From Candidatus Bathyarchaeota archaeon (GTDB taxonomy: Archaea > Thermoproteota > Bathyarchaeia > Bathyarchaeales > Bathycorpusculaceae), in assembly GCA_029881805.1 (NCBI GenBank), contig JAOULW010000001.1:62001-126000 (forward strand): a DNA stretch of 64,000 nucleotides, in the 5' to 3' direction. This document shows positions 1 through 7,984 of this stretch, piece by piece (the stretch's first letter is position 1; each line of letters opens with the position of its first letter). The translations under genes and the position numbers were made by a program. The notes below the pieces were generated by a model. The model saw nothing but the letters and a program-made list of their open reading frames with translations. It did not search any database and was not told the origin of the DNA.

Positions 1-525
1 CATGACTTTCTCCATGGAAAGTTAAACATAAGAGTCTTGGAAGAAAGAATTTTGCCAAACAGAAACGTTTGGGTTCAAGGATACAGCGAAGAGTCTGTCA
101 AAAGGCGGGAAGACATCGCCAGAAAATATAAAGAAAACAAGTTGTGCTTGGATGCTGCTGCTCTAATTGGCAGACACACAAGAATAGGTGATTATTCAAA
201 GATTTCAGATTCAAGCATCGACAATTTCTATATATTGGGTGAACATGTGAGCGTGAAAGGCTCAGCAATTATGGATGCTGCAAAGATTGGAGATTACGCC
301 AATTTGTCAGACAGCATTCTAGGCAGGAAAGTTGTCGTAGAATCGAGTCGTGAAAACCCTACTTGCATTGAATCGACTTCTGTGATAGGCAACTCTGTCT
401 ACATCAGGAAAGGATGTAGACTCATAAAAACTAGGGTCAATCCGAGTTTAACGATTCCGCCAAGCATGATATATAAAGATAAGTTCCTGCAGAACTACGA
501 AGATGTTGTTAGATTAGCATCTTAG
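1..525 (+). CDS. Sugar-phosphate nucleotidyltransferase, C-terminal part (runs off left edge)
   Basis: The frame is open from base 1, so the N-terminal catalytic domain lies outside the window. What is visible is a C-terminal left-handed beta-helix: repeated hexapeptide-like units such as IGRHTRIGDYSKI, LGEHVSV, IGDYANL and IGNSVYI. Helices of this kind follow the nucleotidyl-transfer domain in archaeal mannose-1-phosphate guanylyltransferase and glucose-1-phosphate thymidylyltransferase-like enzymes, which make NDP-sugars for glycan synthesis. The first in-frame start codon (TTG at 37) has no convincing Shine-Dalgarno and falls between the two domains, so I treat the gene as truncated by the window rather than starting there. 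The sugar specificity cannot be read from this part. Confidence 0.7.
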   Translation, partial: HDFLHGKLNIRVLEERILPNRNVWVQGYSEESVKRREDIARKYKENKLCLDAAALIGRHTRIGDYSKISDSSIDNFYILGEHVSVKGSAIMDAAKIGDYANLSDSILGRKVVVESSRENPTCIESTSVIGNSVYIRKGCRLIKTRVNPSLTIPPSMIYKDKFLQNYEDVVRLAS

Positions 526-632
526 TGCGCGCACTCAACCAGAGAAGAGAAAATCAATCTGATCGCCATTATCTTAAATTGAAACAGTCTGAAAAAAAAG
601 GTTCTCCCTTAAGTGCTCGCCATCGGTAATCA

Positions 633-1175
633 TTAAGCTTTTTTGTCATTTCCGTTTTGAATGATACGTAGCCCTGCTTTCTCTCGCCACTTCTCTTTCC
701 AGCTTTTCCATCCTGTCTTTACGAGTCTTTCTCTTAGCGCAGGTCTTTCCGCAACCCATTCTAGAAATGTCCAGAAACGTCTTGTGTCTTCTAGCCTTTC
801 TGCTGGAACTCCCATCTTCTTGCACCATCTTATGTAGCCTCTTTCAACCTTTTCTTGGAGTTCACCTGTGACTTTCACTTCTTCCACCTTGAATCCCCGT
901 TCTCTCAAGTGTCTACGTATGCTGGAGAGAACGTATCCTGAGCACACTTTGAAGTTGGTTTCCCTGTCAGGCTGCAAAACCTCAACGATCTCCTCGGCAA
1001 TCTTCAGGGCATCATCTAGATACTTTTTATTCTCGAAGTTTGGCGGCTGGAAGGATGAGACCGGGATCCGGCGTTCCATATATCTGCAGTCTGGAGGTTT
1101 GAGGGCGCCGATTACCACGCCTAAGATAAGGTCTCCCCATCCAGCATCATCTATCAAAATCACCTTTTCAGACAT
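633..1175 (-). CDS. Conserved-looking hypothetical protein, 180 aa
   Basis: I do not recognise this family. It is a soluble protein with no signal peptide or membrane segment. A hydrophobic strand at the N-terminus leads into the acidic motif IDDAGWGD (residues 8-15), which looks like a metal- or phosphate-binding strand end. The middle has an alpha-helical stretch (roughly residues 50-68) and a VCSGYVLSSIRRHLRERGF segment, and the C-terminus is rich in Trp, Lys and Arg. It ends in a Lys-rich tail (GNDKKA). The codon pattern is coding-like over the full length and no other long frame competes. It lies alone on the minus strand beside small accessory genes, so context does not suggest a job. 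Confidence 0.72.
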   Translation of the reverse strand: MSEKVILIDDAGWGDLILGVVIGALKPPDCRYMERRIPVSSFQPPNFENKKYLDDALKIAEEIVEVLQPDRETNFKVCSGYVLSSIRRHLRERGFKVEEVKVTGELQEKVERGYIRWCKKMGVPAERLEDTRRFWTFLEWVAERPALRERLVKTGWKSWKEKWREKAGLRIIQNGNDKKA

Positions 1176-1310
1176 AAACCAACCGTCACTTCCATATTTG
1201 AAATCAAACTTTTAAGGTTGTTTTTAAGAAAGTGGAATAAGCGTTGCCGCTGATTGTCCTTATCTCAGGAATTTTCCCGCACTTGGCTTTAGCTTTACAT
1301 AGATCTTCTA

Positions 1311-1451
1311 CTATTCTTTGGCAACCCATGTTTTTACGGCTTCTTCGACAGCTTTGGATAGGTCACCCTTTTTCCCGCCAAATCTCTCGATGGTCTTGAA
1401 CCTGAGCTTCTTTTCCAGTTCATCTGGAAGCTCAGCACTGATTCGGCCCAT
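1311..1451 (-). CDS. Small ribbon-helix-helix-like protein, 46 aa (antitoxin or regulator type)
   Basis: Reading the minus strand from ATG at 1451 gives 46 residues beginning MGRISAELPDELEKKL. This is the layout of a ribbon-helix-helix DNA-binding protein: a short N-terminal strand (RISAELPDEL), then two helices, the second containing SKAVEEAVKTWVAKE. Such proteins act as dimeric repressors and often as antitoxins. An AT-rich TATA-like stretch (CATAAAAAATTG on the minus strand) lies about 30 bases upstream of the ATG, so the message may be nearly leaderless. A second overlapping minus-strand frame starts within the end of this gene (ATG near 1330) and codes for about 41 residues. It could be a partner toxin, but I see no family signature in it. 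Confidence 0.6.
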   Translation of the reverse strand: MGRISAELPDELEKKLRFKTIERFGGKKGDLSKAVEEAVKTWVAKE

Positions 1452-1744
1452 TTCAATTACCAACCATTATCAATTTTTTATGCACGATTCGCACGTGTCA
1501 GATGTTTTCCCAATAAGCAAATTGCCATACGCCAAGTGTTACTTTTGTTTTTGTTATCATTTTCCATCCACCTTAATTTTGCTTATCCACGTAAGATACT
1601 ATATGCGTACCAGCTTATAAAGGTATTGGTTTAAGCATTTAAGCGCTAAAGATATGACCTGATGCATAATACGGTAAACGATCGATCATAAGAGGTTTAT
1701 TTTGGAAGGACGTTATTGACAATTGAAAGGTGAGGTGATAGAAC

Positions 1745-1858
1745 ATGAGTAGAGAACAGGATTCCCGTAGAAAAGCCAAGGAGGCCGCTCGTCGTGACAA
1801 AGCGAGGGGGCATCAAACGAGAAGAGCTCGAGGAGGAAAGAAACAGAAAAGAAGGTAA
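1745..1858 (+). CDS. Very basic 37-aa peptide, unknown
   Basis: ATG at 1745 is preceded at good spacing by a strong Shine-Dalgarno (GGTGAGGTGAT, 1729-1739). The product starts MSREQDSRRKAKEAARRDKA and ends GGKKQKRR; about 40 percent of residues are Arg or Lys. It has no hydrophobic stretch. Such peptides usually bind nucleic acid or are ribosome-associated, but that is inference from charge only. The next gene, a small zinc-finger protein, begins 53 bases downstream with its own ribosome-binding site, so the two may be co-transcribed. Confidence 0.58.
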   Translation: MSREQDSRRKAKEAARRDKARGHQTRRARGGKKQKRR

Positions 1859-1911
1859 AAACGCAATCAATATTACATACATACAGAGGACTCATAAATA
1901 GGGTGAATTTT

Positions 1912-2049
1912 ATGCCCAGAAAGTACTATGAGCGTCGAGAAGATTGGTTAGTCACCTGTCCTGCATGCCATGGTACGGGCACAACAGGTGAAGGAGTTTC
2001 CAGAAAACGATGCCCAAAATGTGATGGAGCAGGAAAACTGAAACGCTAG
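1912..2049 (+). CDS. Small DnaJ-type zinc-finger protein, 45 aa
   Basis: ATG at 1912 follows the Shine-Dalgarno GGGTGA (1901-1906). The 45-residue product contains two CxxCxGxG units, CPACHGTG and CPKCDGAG, the repeat that builds one zinc site in DnaJ central domains. There is no J-domain. The N-terminus (MPRKYYERREDW) is charged. Free-standing DnaJ-like zinc fingers occur in archaea as small RNA- or protein-binding modules, but I cannot name a partner. It lies directly after the basic 37-aa peptide gene and is probably co-expressed with it. Confidence 0.75.
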   Translation: MPRKYYERREDWLVTCPACHGTGTTGEGVSRKRCPKCDGAGKLKR

Positions 2050-2357
2050 CAAAGGCAATAATTGAAAGTTCTGGTTTCAGCTTGTTAGTCACTTCATTGT
2101 GAGGTTCAATCATCTCAGGTTAAATGCTCTGTTATCATCTGATTCAGTCAATGAGAAGGAGAACGTCAGATAGAAGGAAGACTTTCTTCATAGCTCACAA
2201 TTAAGCAAACTTGAGTCATAAAACTTTCCCATGATTTGCAGTTCTAGTTACACACAATCCATGCGCGTTAAAAAACCACATACCATCTACAATGCCATAG
2301 TCTTGCCTACTTGTGAAAAAGTAAAACGTTTCATAAAACGTCATTTCCACTGCTCAA
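2050..2357. other. Intergenic stretch without a supported gene
   Basis: This 308-base stretch separates the zinc-finger gene from the minus-strand acidic-tail gene. A plus-strand frame through 2231-2494 runs into the neighbouring minus-strand gene and is low-complexity Leu/Arg there, so I regard it as a shadow. A few CTGA and ATGAT motifs are present, but they do not assemble into a proper box C/D RNA with closing stem. Confidence 0.4.
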
Positions 2358-2636
2358 CTAATCCCGATGTTCGTGGGATTCCTCTTCAGATTCTTCTTCG
2401 CGCTCTTCTTCCTCGGCGGCCGCTTCTCCTGCAGCTCTTGCTTCGTCTTCAGCTTCTCCTTTTGGGGGATAAGTCTCATCTAACCAATCTTTAAACTGTT
2501 CTTTGCTTTCAAGATCGGAAAAGGCCCACTCACATAGTTCACTGACGACGGTGTTGAGATCAACTTTGTGATCGTCGGCCAAATGCTTCAGAAATTGTTC
2601 CCACTTTACAGGCAAAGATACCGTAAGCCCAACCAT
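2358..2636 (-). CDS. Hypothetical small protein with helical N-terminus and acidic tail, 92 aa
   Basis: The N-terminal 50 residues (MVGLTVSLPVKWEQFLKHL, followed by a helix around TVVSELCEWAF) resemble a ribbon-helix-helix layout: a short strand LTVSLP, then helix, turn, helix. The last 35 residues are a low-complexity acidic tail made almost only of Glu, Ala, Asp and Ser, ending in HEHRD. A GGTGA motif precedes the ATG by about nine bases. I infer a DNA-binding head with a flexible acidic tail; no named family is recognised. It lies just downstream of the frameshifted coiled-coil gene on the same strand and could be co-transcribed with it. Confidence 0.62.
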   Translation of the reverse strand: MVGLTVSLPVKWEQFLKHLADDHKVDLNTVVSELCEWAFSDLESKEQFKDWLDETYPPKGEAEDEARAAGEAAAEEEEREEESEEESHEHRD

Positions 2637-2716
2637 CTTGCGTTTTCACCATCGTCTCGTATCATTCAAGTCGTATTTAAACTTCAGCGCGCGGCTCTAG
2701 TTCTTACGGTCTATCT

Positions 2717-3512
2717 TCATTCTTTTCGGAGTCGTTTCTCTTTCTCTTCCATCCTCTTAATAGTATCGTTGCGCGCTTCTAGAAAATCTGTCACTTCTTT
2801 CTGAATAGCACCAGCAGTAACAGGCGGGCGAATGTATCCGCTCGTTTCGAAAGGCTTGTCGTACATTCCATCATACATATCTCTAGAAACTCTCAACCCA
2901 TATCCTTTATCAGTCAAATGTAAAAAGAAACATATTTTCAGCCCCACATGCGTGCCTGAATGAATAATAGGAACGCTTAAACACGCTCCCCAATTGCCGC
3001 TTTCCACCTTCGGTTGGTCCAATTCCTGCTGTGCTGATTCTTTGAAGACTTCTTCGACCTTCGTCAACTTAGCGCGAAGTAGCTCTATTATTTTTGTTGG
3101 TTCATCTTTGTATTTCTCCCGTAAGTGCTGTTCTGCATAGCGGCTTTCTCGAATTTCTTTCGCTGTCTCTTCTTTCATTTTCCTGAGTTTCGCGACCCAT
3201 TCATCTTCAGCCAGTTCAGTTCCCCCTTTTGCCTTTTTAACTAATTCGTCTGATTCGGTTTTTAAGTTTTCTGCATTCTCTAGATTTTCCAAGATAAAAA
3301 TGTATGTTTGAGGCGAAATTTGCGCGCTCCTGGAATTTCCTGAAAAAAGGAATAGGCCAGGTTCTATCTTTGTTCTTTCAACATTAACAGTCTCTTTGCA
3401 ATTTCGAGATTTTTTCAAGACCCTTAGCTAAATCTTCACGGGTACCATCATCTATTGAATACACTTTCCCATCCTTATCAACGAATGCAAGTTCCAACTT
3501 CCTATCTGCCAT
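2717..3512 (-). CDS. Unknown protein with coiled-coil segment, apparently broken by a +1 frameshift near 3390
   Basis: The best start is ATG at 3512, preceded by GGGGCGTGA. That frame codes for MADRKLELAFVDKDGKVYS and continues to residue 42 (KLQRDC), where it stops at 3384-3386. The overlapping next frame then runs open to 2717 and gives the remaining roughly 225 residues, with no good start of its own. Skipping one base after KLQR joins the two into KLQR-TVNVERTKIEPG smoothly, so I read this as one gene of about 265 residues with a one-base insertion (mutation or assembly error). The middle (roughly residues 85-165) is charged and helical, likely coiled coil. A more globular C-terminal part contains GNWGACLSVPIIHSGTHVGL. 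Function unknown. Confidence 0.68.
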
Positions 3513-3644
3513 TGTTTCACGCCCCATTCAGATTATATCATCTGTTATTTTAGTTTCCCGCGTATGCTATTTTCGGCCCGTCCACATAAGCCTAGGCGAC
3601 ATGCGATATAGGTTCAGCGCGCGCTAACCTTCACCTATGGTTAA

Positions 3645-3654
3645 ACATATAAAT
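3645..3654 (+). promoter_or_regulatory. TATA box for the small zinc-finger gene
   Basis: ACATATAAAT lies 36 bases upstream of the ATG at 3690. With the usual archaeal distance of about 25 bases to the start of transcription, this leaves a short leader that contains the GGGGGAAG ribosome-binding site. Confidence 0.5.
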
Positions 3655-3689
3655 AGTCAAGATAACTTTCTGATTGGGGGAAGAAGTGA

Positions 3690-3818
3690 ATGCAGGAAAG
3701 GGCTAAGCGAAAGTGTAAAGGTTGTGGAAAACTGTTCATGCCAGACAATGATTTTCAAGGCTTCTGCTCAGAAAGATGCTACCGAGTTTTCAAAGGGGAA
3801 ATAAAACCAAGTGCTTAG
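3690..3818 (+). CDS. Small treble-clef-like zinc-finger protein, 42 aa
   Basis: ATG at 3690 follows GGGGGAAG. The product has CKGCGKLF (Cys9, Cys12) and CSERCYR (Cys28, Cys32), a CxxC-x15-CxxxC pattern that fits one zinc ion in a short treble-clef or FCS-type finger. The N-terminus is basic (MQERAKRK) and the C-terminus ends KPSA. A TATA box sits 36 bases upstream, so this is an independent transcription unit. Fingers of this size are common in archaeal accessory regions; the target is unknown. Confidence 0.72.
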   Translation: MQERAKRKCKGCGKLFMPDNDFQGFCSERCYRVFKGEIKPSA

Positions 3819-4108
3819 TATAATCTAGCCTTTCGCGCCCATTTTGCGGCAGCTCTTCTAGGCAAGTTTAGCGCATGCGTCGTTGCTCTGTGTGATAAGC
3901 CTTGCTTCTTTGGTTTAGAGCTTTTGCTAGCTCATCAATCTGTGTTGCTCTATAATCCTATGCTCAGACTTGGAATTCTGATTTCGAAATCTTTGGCCTT
4001 TTGAGAGCTTGGGCCAGTGAGAAAGGCGCTATTTGTTGTTAAATGATAGACGAAAAGTATAAGTTAACTGAATCAATCAGTGGTAATGATACATGGAGGA
4101 ATAAAGGT

Positions 4109-5758
4109 TTGTCTGCGCAAGCAGGTGGTGTGCCTGTTCTAGTTCTGAGGGAAGGATCTGGAAGATCTAGGGGAAGGGATGCTCAACGCAATAACATTAT
4201 GGCGGCAAGAACAATAGCAGAAGTGGTCAAGAGTTCATTAGGCCCCAAAGGTATGGATAAGATGTTGGTGGATAGTTCTGGCGATGTAACCATCACCAGT
4301 GATGGAAGGACTATCCTTGACCAGATGGATATTGATCATCCAGCTGCTAAGATGATGGTGGAAGTAGCTAAGGCTCAAGACGCGGAAGTGGGAGATGGAA
4401 CCACTACGGTGGTCATAGTGGCAGGCGAGCTCTTGGGAAAGGCTGAAGACTTGATAAACAAGGGCGTTCATCCAACGGTAATCGTTGAAGGATACAGTAA
4501 AGCAGCTGATAAAGCTCTTGAAACCCTTGAAAACATTGCGATTCTAGTTAAGCCTACAGGAAAGGAGTTCTTGAAGAAGGTTGCTGCTACATCTATGGCC
4601 AGTAAGCTGGTGTCTGAGAACAAGGAGCAACTTGCCGAAATAGCTGTTGAAGCCGTTTTACATGTGGCCCAAAAAGTTGGAGACGAGTACAAGGTAGACT
4701 TAGACGACATAATGGTGGAGAAGAAGCCCGGCGAATCTGCGGCTGAAACCAAGCTCATTGAAGGATTGGTTCTCGATAAAGAAGTTGTGCATTCAGGCAT
4801 GCCTAAACGTGTCGAAAAGGCCAAGATAGCATTGTTAGAAAGCGCACTTGAAGTTAAAAAGACTGAGTTCGATGCTAAAATCAACATCGAAAGCCCAGAA
4901 CAGATAGAATCCTTCATGCGTGAAGAGGAGAACATGCTAAAAGAAATGGTTGAAAAGATAGTTGCCTCAGGCGCTAACGTCGTTGTCTGCCAGAAAGGCA
5001 TAGACGACATGGTCCAGCATTTCTTGGCCAGGAAAGGAGTCCTGGCCGTGCGACGGGCTAAGAAGTCAGATATGGAGAAACTCGGAAAGGCAACAGGTGG
5101 AAAAATCGTCACTGACCTGGAAGGACTCACCAAAAGCGACTTGGGTTATGCCGAACTCGTGGAGGAGCGGAAAATAGGAGACGACAAGATGACCTTCATC
5201 GAAGGATGCAAGAATCCACACTCAGTTGCTATTCTAATAAGAGGTGGAACTGAACGCTTCGTTGATGAAGCTGAACGCTCAGTTCACGATGCATTATGCG
5301 TAGTCCGAGATGTAGTTCAGGAGCCCAAAATCCTCGCGGGAGGAGGATCCCCGGAGATGGAGATCGCAAGAGCACTAAGAGGCTATGCTGAAACTCTGCC
5401 AGGTAGAGAGCAACTTGCCGTCCAGAGCTTCGGCGAGGCCATAGAGATCGTGCCCTTAACCTTAGGTGAAAATGCCGGCCTTGACCCAATTGATATTCTG
5501 TCAGAGCTCGGGGCTCGCCATGAGAAGGGCGAAAAATGGGCAGGCGTCGATGTCTTCGCAGGAAAAATAAAAGACATGTGGAAACTAGGCGTCTACGAAC
5601 CCCTCGCCGTTAAGAAACAGATAATCAAGTCTGCCACTGAAGCTGCCACAATGTTACTGAGGATCGATGATGTCATCGCTGCTGGAAAGATGAAGGCTCC
5701 GCCAATGCCTCCTGGTGGACCAGGCGGCGGTTATGGCAGTATGCCTCCGGAATACTAA
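4109..5758 (+). CDS. ths: Thermosome subunit (group II chaperonin)
   Basis: Group II chaperonin subunit; it folds proteins with ATP inside a double ring in the cytoplasm. The N-terminal signature PVLVLREG...[10 protein letters not shown] is followed by [12 protein letters not shown], the GDGTTT phosphate-binding motif (about residues 95-100), and the late [10 protein letters not shown] segment. A flexible Gly/Pro/Met-rich tail ends in GSMPPEY. I place the start at TTG 4109, preceded by GGAGGA with eight bases of spacing. This gives 549 residues, the usual thermosome length, and an N-terminus typical of the family. An upstream in-frame ATG at 4043 would add 22 residues without family support, and a TATA-like AAGTATAAGT lies inside that extension. 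It is a single-gene unit followed by a T-run. Confidence 0.97.
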   Translation: MSAQAGGVPVLVLREGSGRSRGRDAQRNNIMAARTIAEVVKSSLGPKGMDKMLVDSSGDVTITSDGRTILDQMDIDHPAAKMMVEVAKAQDAEVGDGTTTVVIVAGELLGKAEDLINKGVHPTVIVEGYSKAADKALETLENIAILVKPTGKEFLKKVAATSMASKLVSENKEQLAEIAVEAVLHVAQKVGDEYKVDLDDIMVEKKPGESAAETKLIEGLVLDKEVVHSGMPKRVEKAKIALLESALEVKKTEFDAKINIESPEQIESFMREEENMLKEMVEKIVASGANVVVCQKGIDDMVQHFLARKGVLAVRRAKKSDMEKLGKATGGKIVTDLEGLTKSDLGYAELVEERKIGDDKMTFIEGCKNPHSVAILIRGGTERFVDEAERSVHDALCVVRDVVQEPKILAGGGSPEMEIARALRGYAETLPGREQLAVQSFGEAIEIVPLTLGENAGLDPIDILSELGARHEKGEKWAGVDVFAGKIKDMWKLGVYEPLAVKKQIIKSATEAATMLLRIDDVIAAGKMKAPPMPPGGPGGGYGSMPPEY

Positions 5759-6247
5759 GCGCGCCAGCGTTGTGTCCCTTCACTGGGCAACAACAGCCAA
5801 GACCAGCGCTAAATATGTAGCGTGCGAGTTGCTTTTTTTCCAATTTTCACTTTACTCATGGCTCAGTACCTTCTCGTGCGATGCTTGCAGGCTAAAACTA
5901 CAAGTATGACTACAACTCCAATAACCCAGATAGACGCAATTGGAAAACTCGGGAAAGCAAGTGCAGCGCGCTGCCGGTTTGGCTTTGGCTATGCTTAAAT
6001 TTCGCGGGTGCTCTATTGATTCCACGTTAGATATGAGTATTTCCATTTTCTTTTTGATCTCAACGCAGCAGATCCAGCAAACAACAACAGGGCAATACCG
6101 CTAGGATTCACCCATAGCGGACGGGGGTGGGATTGAATCCGTTCCATATTATTAAATTCAAATAGCACGTTAACAAAGGGGCTGTTAAAGGCTAAAATCA
6201 ATGTCCTTTGTTCAAAATAGCCCAGAAACGAGCGCTAAATGGTAAAG
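5759..6247. other. Intergenic stretch with no intact gene; possible decayed membrane-anchor remnants
   Basis: No intact gene is seen. On the minus strand two short frames look like C-terminal membrane anchors: one near 5876-5960 reads as a hydrophobic run IASIWVIGVVVILVVLA followed by KHRTRRY and stop; the other near 6050-6110 reads as GIALLLFAGSAALRSKRK. Both lack an upstream body and are interrupted by stops. They could be the scraps of a decayed secreted-protein gene, or chance. Confidence 0.3.
5833..5839 (+). terminator. T-run, probable terminator of the thermosome gene
   Basis: Seven consecutive T residues about 75 bases after the thermosome stop codon. Archaeal intrinsic termination relies mainly on such T-tracts in the non-template strand. 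Confidence 0.4.
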
Positions 6248-6383
6248 TGGCGCCGGGGAAGGGATTCGAACCCCTGCGAGCCAAAGGCCCACTGGCTTAC
6301 TTGTCTTCTTTATTCTTAGCCCTTCGTCTATGTTCGATATTGGGATCTCGAGGCCAGCGCGTTAACCACTCCGCCACCCCGGC
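6248..6383 (-). tRNA. tRNA-Ser (anticodon CGA) with 49-nt intron and encoded CCA
   Basis: On the minus strand the 5' acceptor strand GCCGGGG (6383-6377) pairs with CCCCGGC (6258-6252), followed by discriminator G and an encoded CCA (6250-6248). The D-stem is GCG/CGC. The anticodon stem CTGGC/GCCAG encloses a loop with anticodon CGA (6350-6348), which reads serine codon UCG. A long variable arm (GGGCC-TTT-GGCTC) and discriminator G fit tRNA-Ser. The T-loop is TTCGAAT. The anticodon stem halves are separated by extra sequence at 6298-6346, a 49-base intron in the canonical position after base 37. The mature molecule would be 84 nt plus CCA. It lies between the thermosome and uridine phosphorylase genes. 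Confidence 0.93.
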
Positions 6384-6420
6384 TTGATAAACACAGTCGT
6401 TCTTCTGTCTAAAAGAGTTT

Positions 6421-7236
6421 TCACCGTTTAGCTAAGAGTGATGGAAAAAGCCAACGTTTTTTCTTTTTGCGCTTTTTAGCGTCCCATTCATGTAATATCT
6501 TTGTGGCTTCGATTGCGATTCTTATGGCGCTTTCCTCTCCTGCTCCCTCCTCGAAGTGGTTTGTACATCTATTGGCATAAACAGCGCATATTGAACCCGC
6601 TCTTAATCCATAAAGGCTTGCCATAGTGTACAACGTTGCAGTCTCCATCTCAAAGTTTAGCACGCCAATTTTCTGTAATGTTGGAAGCAGGTCATCCATT
6701 CTAGATGTGAACAGTTTCGCTAGGCGGCTTTGTCCAGCATAGAAATCTGCCGTCGTAGCTGTCACGCCTACATGATAGTTGCTTATACCTAGGTTTTCAG
6801 CCGCTTCAATCAAAGCTAACACAACTTCATAGCTTGCTACTGCAGGATACTCAGGCATTACGTAACAGTTGCTAGTGCAGTCGAGGCGTACGGCAGCAGA
6901 AGAAATGACCAAGTCTCCGCAGTTAATGTGCTTCTGTATTGCTCCAGTGCTGCCTACGCGGATGAAAGTGTGCACACCCACACGAGAAGCCTCGTTAACA
7001 ACTATTGCCATACAAGCTGGACCGATCCCGCTTGACAAGGCGGAAAGTGAAGCCCCCTTATATTTGCCCGTAAAACTACGGAACTCACGGCGGCAAGAAA
7101 CTTCGTCAGCGGAATCCCAAAAACCGACAATTTTCGGAACACGATCTGGATCGCCAGGTACAAGCAGATACTTTGCCAAGTCACCTTTACCACATACAAT
7201 ATGATATTGTTTTTCACCTGAATCCGCTTGATGCAC
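6421..7236 (-). CDS. udp: Uridine phosphorylase family (nucleoside phosphorylase)
   Basis: Belongs to the PNP/UDP phosphorylase family, which splits uridine with phosphate to uracil and ribose-1-phosphate for pyrimidine salvage. Visible signatures are the N-terminal PGDPDRV loop, RVGSTGAIQ in the phosphate site, and LNFEMETATLYTMA, where the Glu-Met-Glu contacts the ribose. The length (about 270 residues) is normal. The frame is open from TTG 7248, but GTG 7236 has GGTGA five bases upstream, so I prefer that start. The C-terminus carries an unusual Lys-rich run (DAKKRKKKKRW). It could act on other pyrimidine nucleosides. It sits next to the tRNA-Ser gene and is divergent from the small winged-helix gene. 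Confidence 0.9.
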   Translation of the reverse strand: MHQADSGEKQYHIVCGKGDLAKYLLVPGDPDRVPKIVGFWDSADEVSCRREFRSFTGKYKGASLSALSSGIGPACMAIVVNEASRVGVHTFIRVGSTGAIQKHINCGDLVISSAAVRLDCTSNCYVMPEYPAVASYEVVLALIEAAENLGISNYHVGVTATTADFYAGQSRLAKLFTSRMDDLLPTLQKIGVLNFEMETATLYTMASLYGLRAGSICAVYANRCTNHFEEGAGEESAIRIAIEATKILHEWDAKKRKKKKRWLFPSLLAKR

Positions 7237-7301
7237 TTTACTCACCAAAATTAAGATTAAGTATGCCGCATTTAATAATAACGTAGATTTGAGGAAAATC
7301 C

Positions 7302-7580
7302 TTGCCTACCGAACAGAGAAGAACGAGATATGATATTTACGCTGACGTGATAGAGGTAATAGCGAAGAAGGGATTGTGTTCTTTGACTAGAATCTCTTAT
7401 GGAGCAAACATGCCAGTTGATCGAGCAAAAACTGTTCTAAAATTCCTGGTTTCACGCGGATTTGTGCGGGAGATAACTGTAAATGACTCAAGAAAATACA
7501 GAGCAACGAAATGGGGATTAGAATACGTAGAGACTTTCAAGCGTATGCGGAAGTTCCTCGCCGCTTTAGGCAATGAATAA
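7302..7580 (+). CDS. Winged-helix transcriptional regulator, 92 aa
   Basis: Starts at TTG 7302 after GAGGAAAAT. The sequence follows a winged-helix pattern: helix YADVIEVIAKKG, then LTRISYGANMPVDRAKTVLKFLVSRGFV as the helix-turn-helix, and a wing with SRKYRATKWGLEYVETFKRM. This resembles the small archaeal family of single-domain winged-helix proteins whose long last helix makes the dimer. It is divergently arranged from uridine phosphorylase, with about 65 bases between the starts, so a role in regulating that neighbour is possible but not shown. Confidence 0.76.
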   Translation: MPTEQRRTRYDIYADVIEVIAKKGLCSLTRISYGANMPVDRAKTVLKFLVSRGFVREITVNDSRKYRATKWGLEYVETFKRMRKFLAALGNE

Positions 7581-7682
7581 GAGTAACAAATTGTGACTAC
7601 AATAGGTGTTCTCTTCATGCGCGTCGCCTTTTAAGGGGTGAATCAGGATATTTCTTTTTCAGATGAAAACGAGGTGAATAAA

Positions 7683-7913
7683 ATGACAAGTCAAATAAAA
7701 AATGAGTTAAATTGGGATACGAGGGGAAAACTGAATGCAACTATTAGAGCAAAATTGTTTGGGATTCTTAGAAACGTCTGTGTTAGACTAAGTTCGTCAA
7801 AATTCTCGACGTCTTCAACAGGCAAAGTGACTGAGGACTACGAAACAAAAGCAGAACTACAGAAGGCTGAAGTAACAGAATTTCTAGCGAGAAAGGCATT
7901 TCTAATCCAGTGA
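7683..7913 (+). CDS. Hypothetical protein, 76 aa
   Basis: I chose ATG 7683 because GAGGTGA (7671-7677) precedes it at ideal spacing; the frame extends upstream to GTG 7638 without a comparable site. The product is soluble and mildly basic. A helical middle (RGKLNATIRAKLFGILRNV) is followed by a Ser-rich linker and a second helix (KAELQKAEVTEFLARKAFL). No family recognised. Its position just before the bactofilin-like gene, same strand, 71 bases apart, suggests possible co-expression. Confidence 0.55.
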   Translation: MTSQIKNELNWDTRGKLNATIRAKLFGILRNVCVRLSSSKFSTSSTGKVTEDYETKAELQKAEVTEFLARKAFLIQ

Positions 7914-7984
7914 TATAGGGTAGTCACTAAACGTGAGTTTTCCTTATAAAATGTCACAAGCTAATTCAATAGGCAGGATGGAAA

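Noticed and set aside
1490-1600. Minus-strand 21-residue frame with CESC motif
   Set aside because: Attractive CxxC pair, but no ribosome-binding site, a TTG start, and too short to support.
2231-2494. Plus-strand 87-residue frame opposite the acid-tail gene
   Set aside because: The C-terminal half is Leu/Arg low-complexity produced by reading the Glu-rich tail backwards; no start site.
4238-5577. Long antisense open frames opposite the thermosome gene
   Set aside because: They exist because of the codon bias of the strongly expressed sense gene; no ribosome-binding sites, no family signatures.
5876-6140. Minus-strand hydrophobic C-terminal anchor-like frames
   Set aside because: They have no protein body, stops occur upstream, and each is under 30 residues. 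Could be remnants but not supportable as genes.
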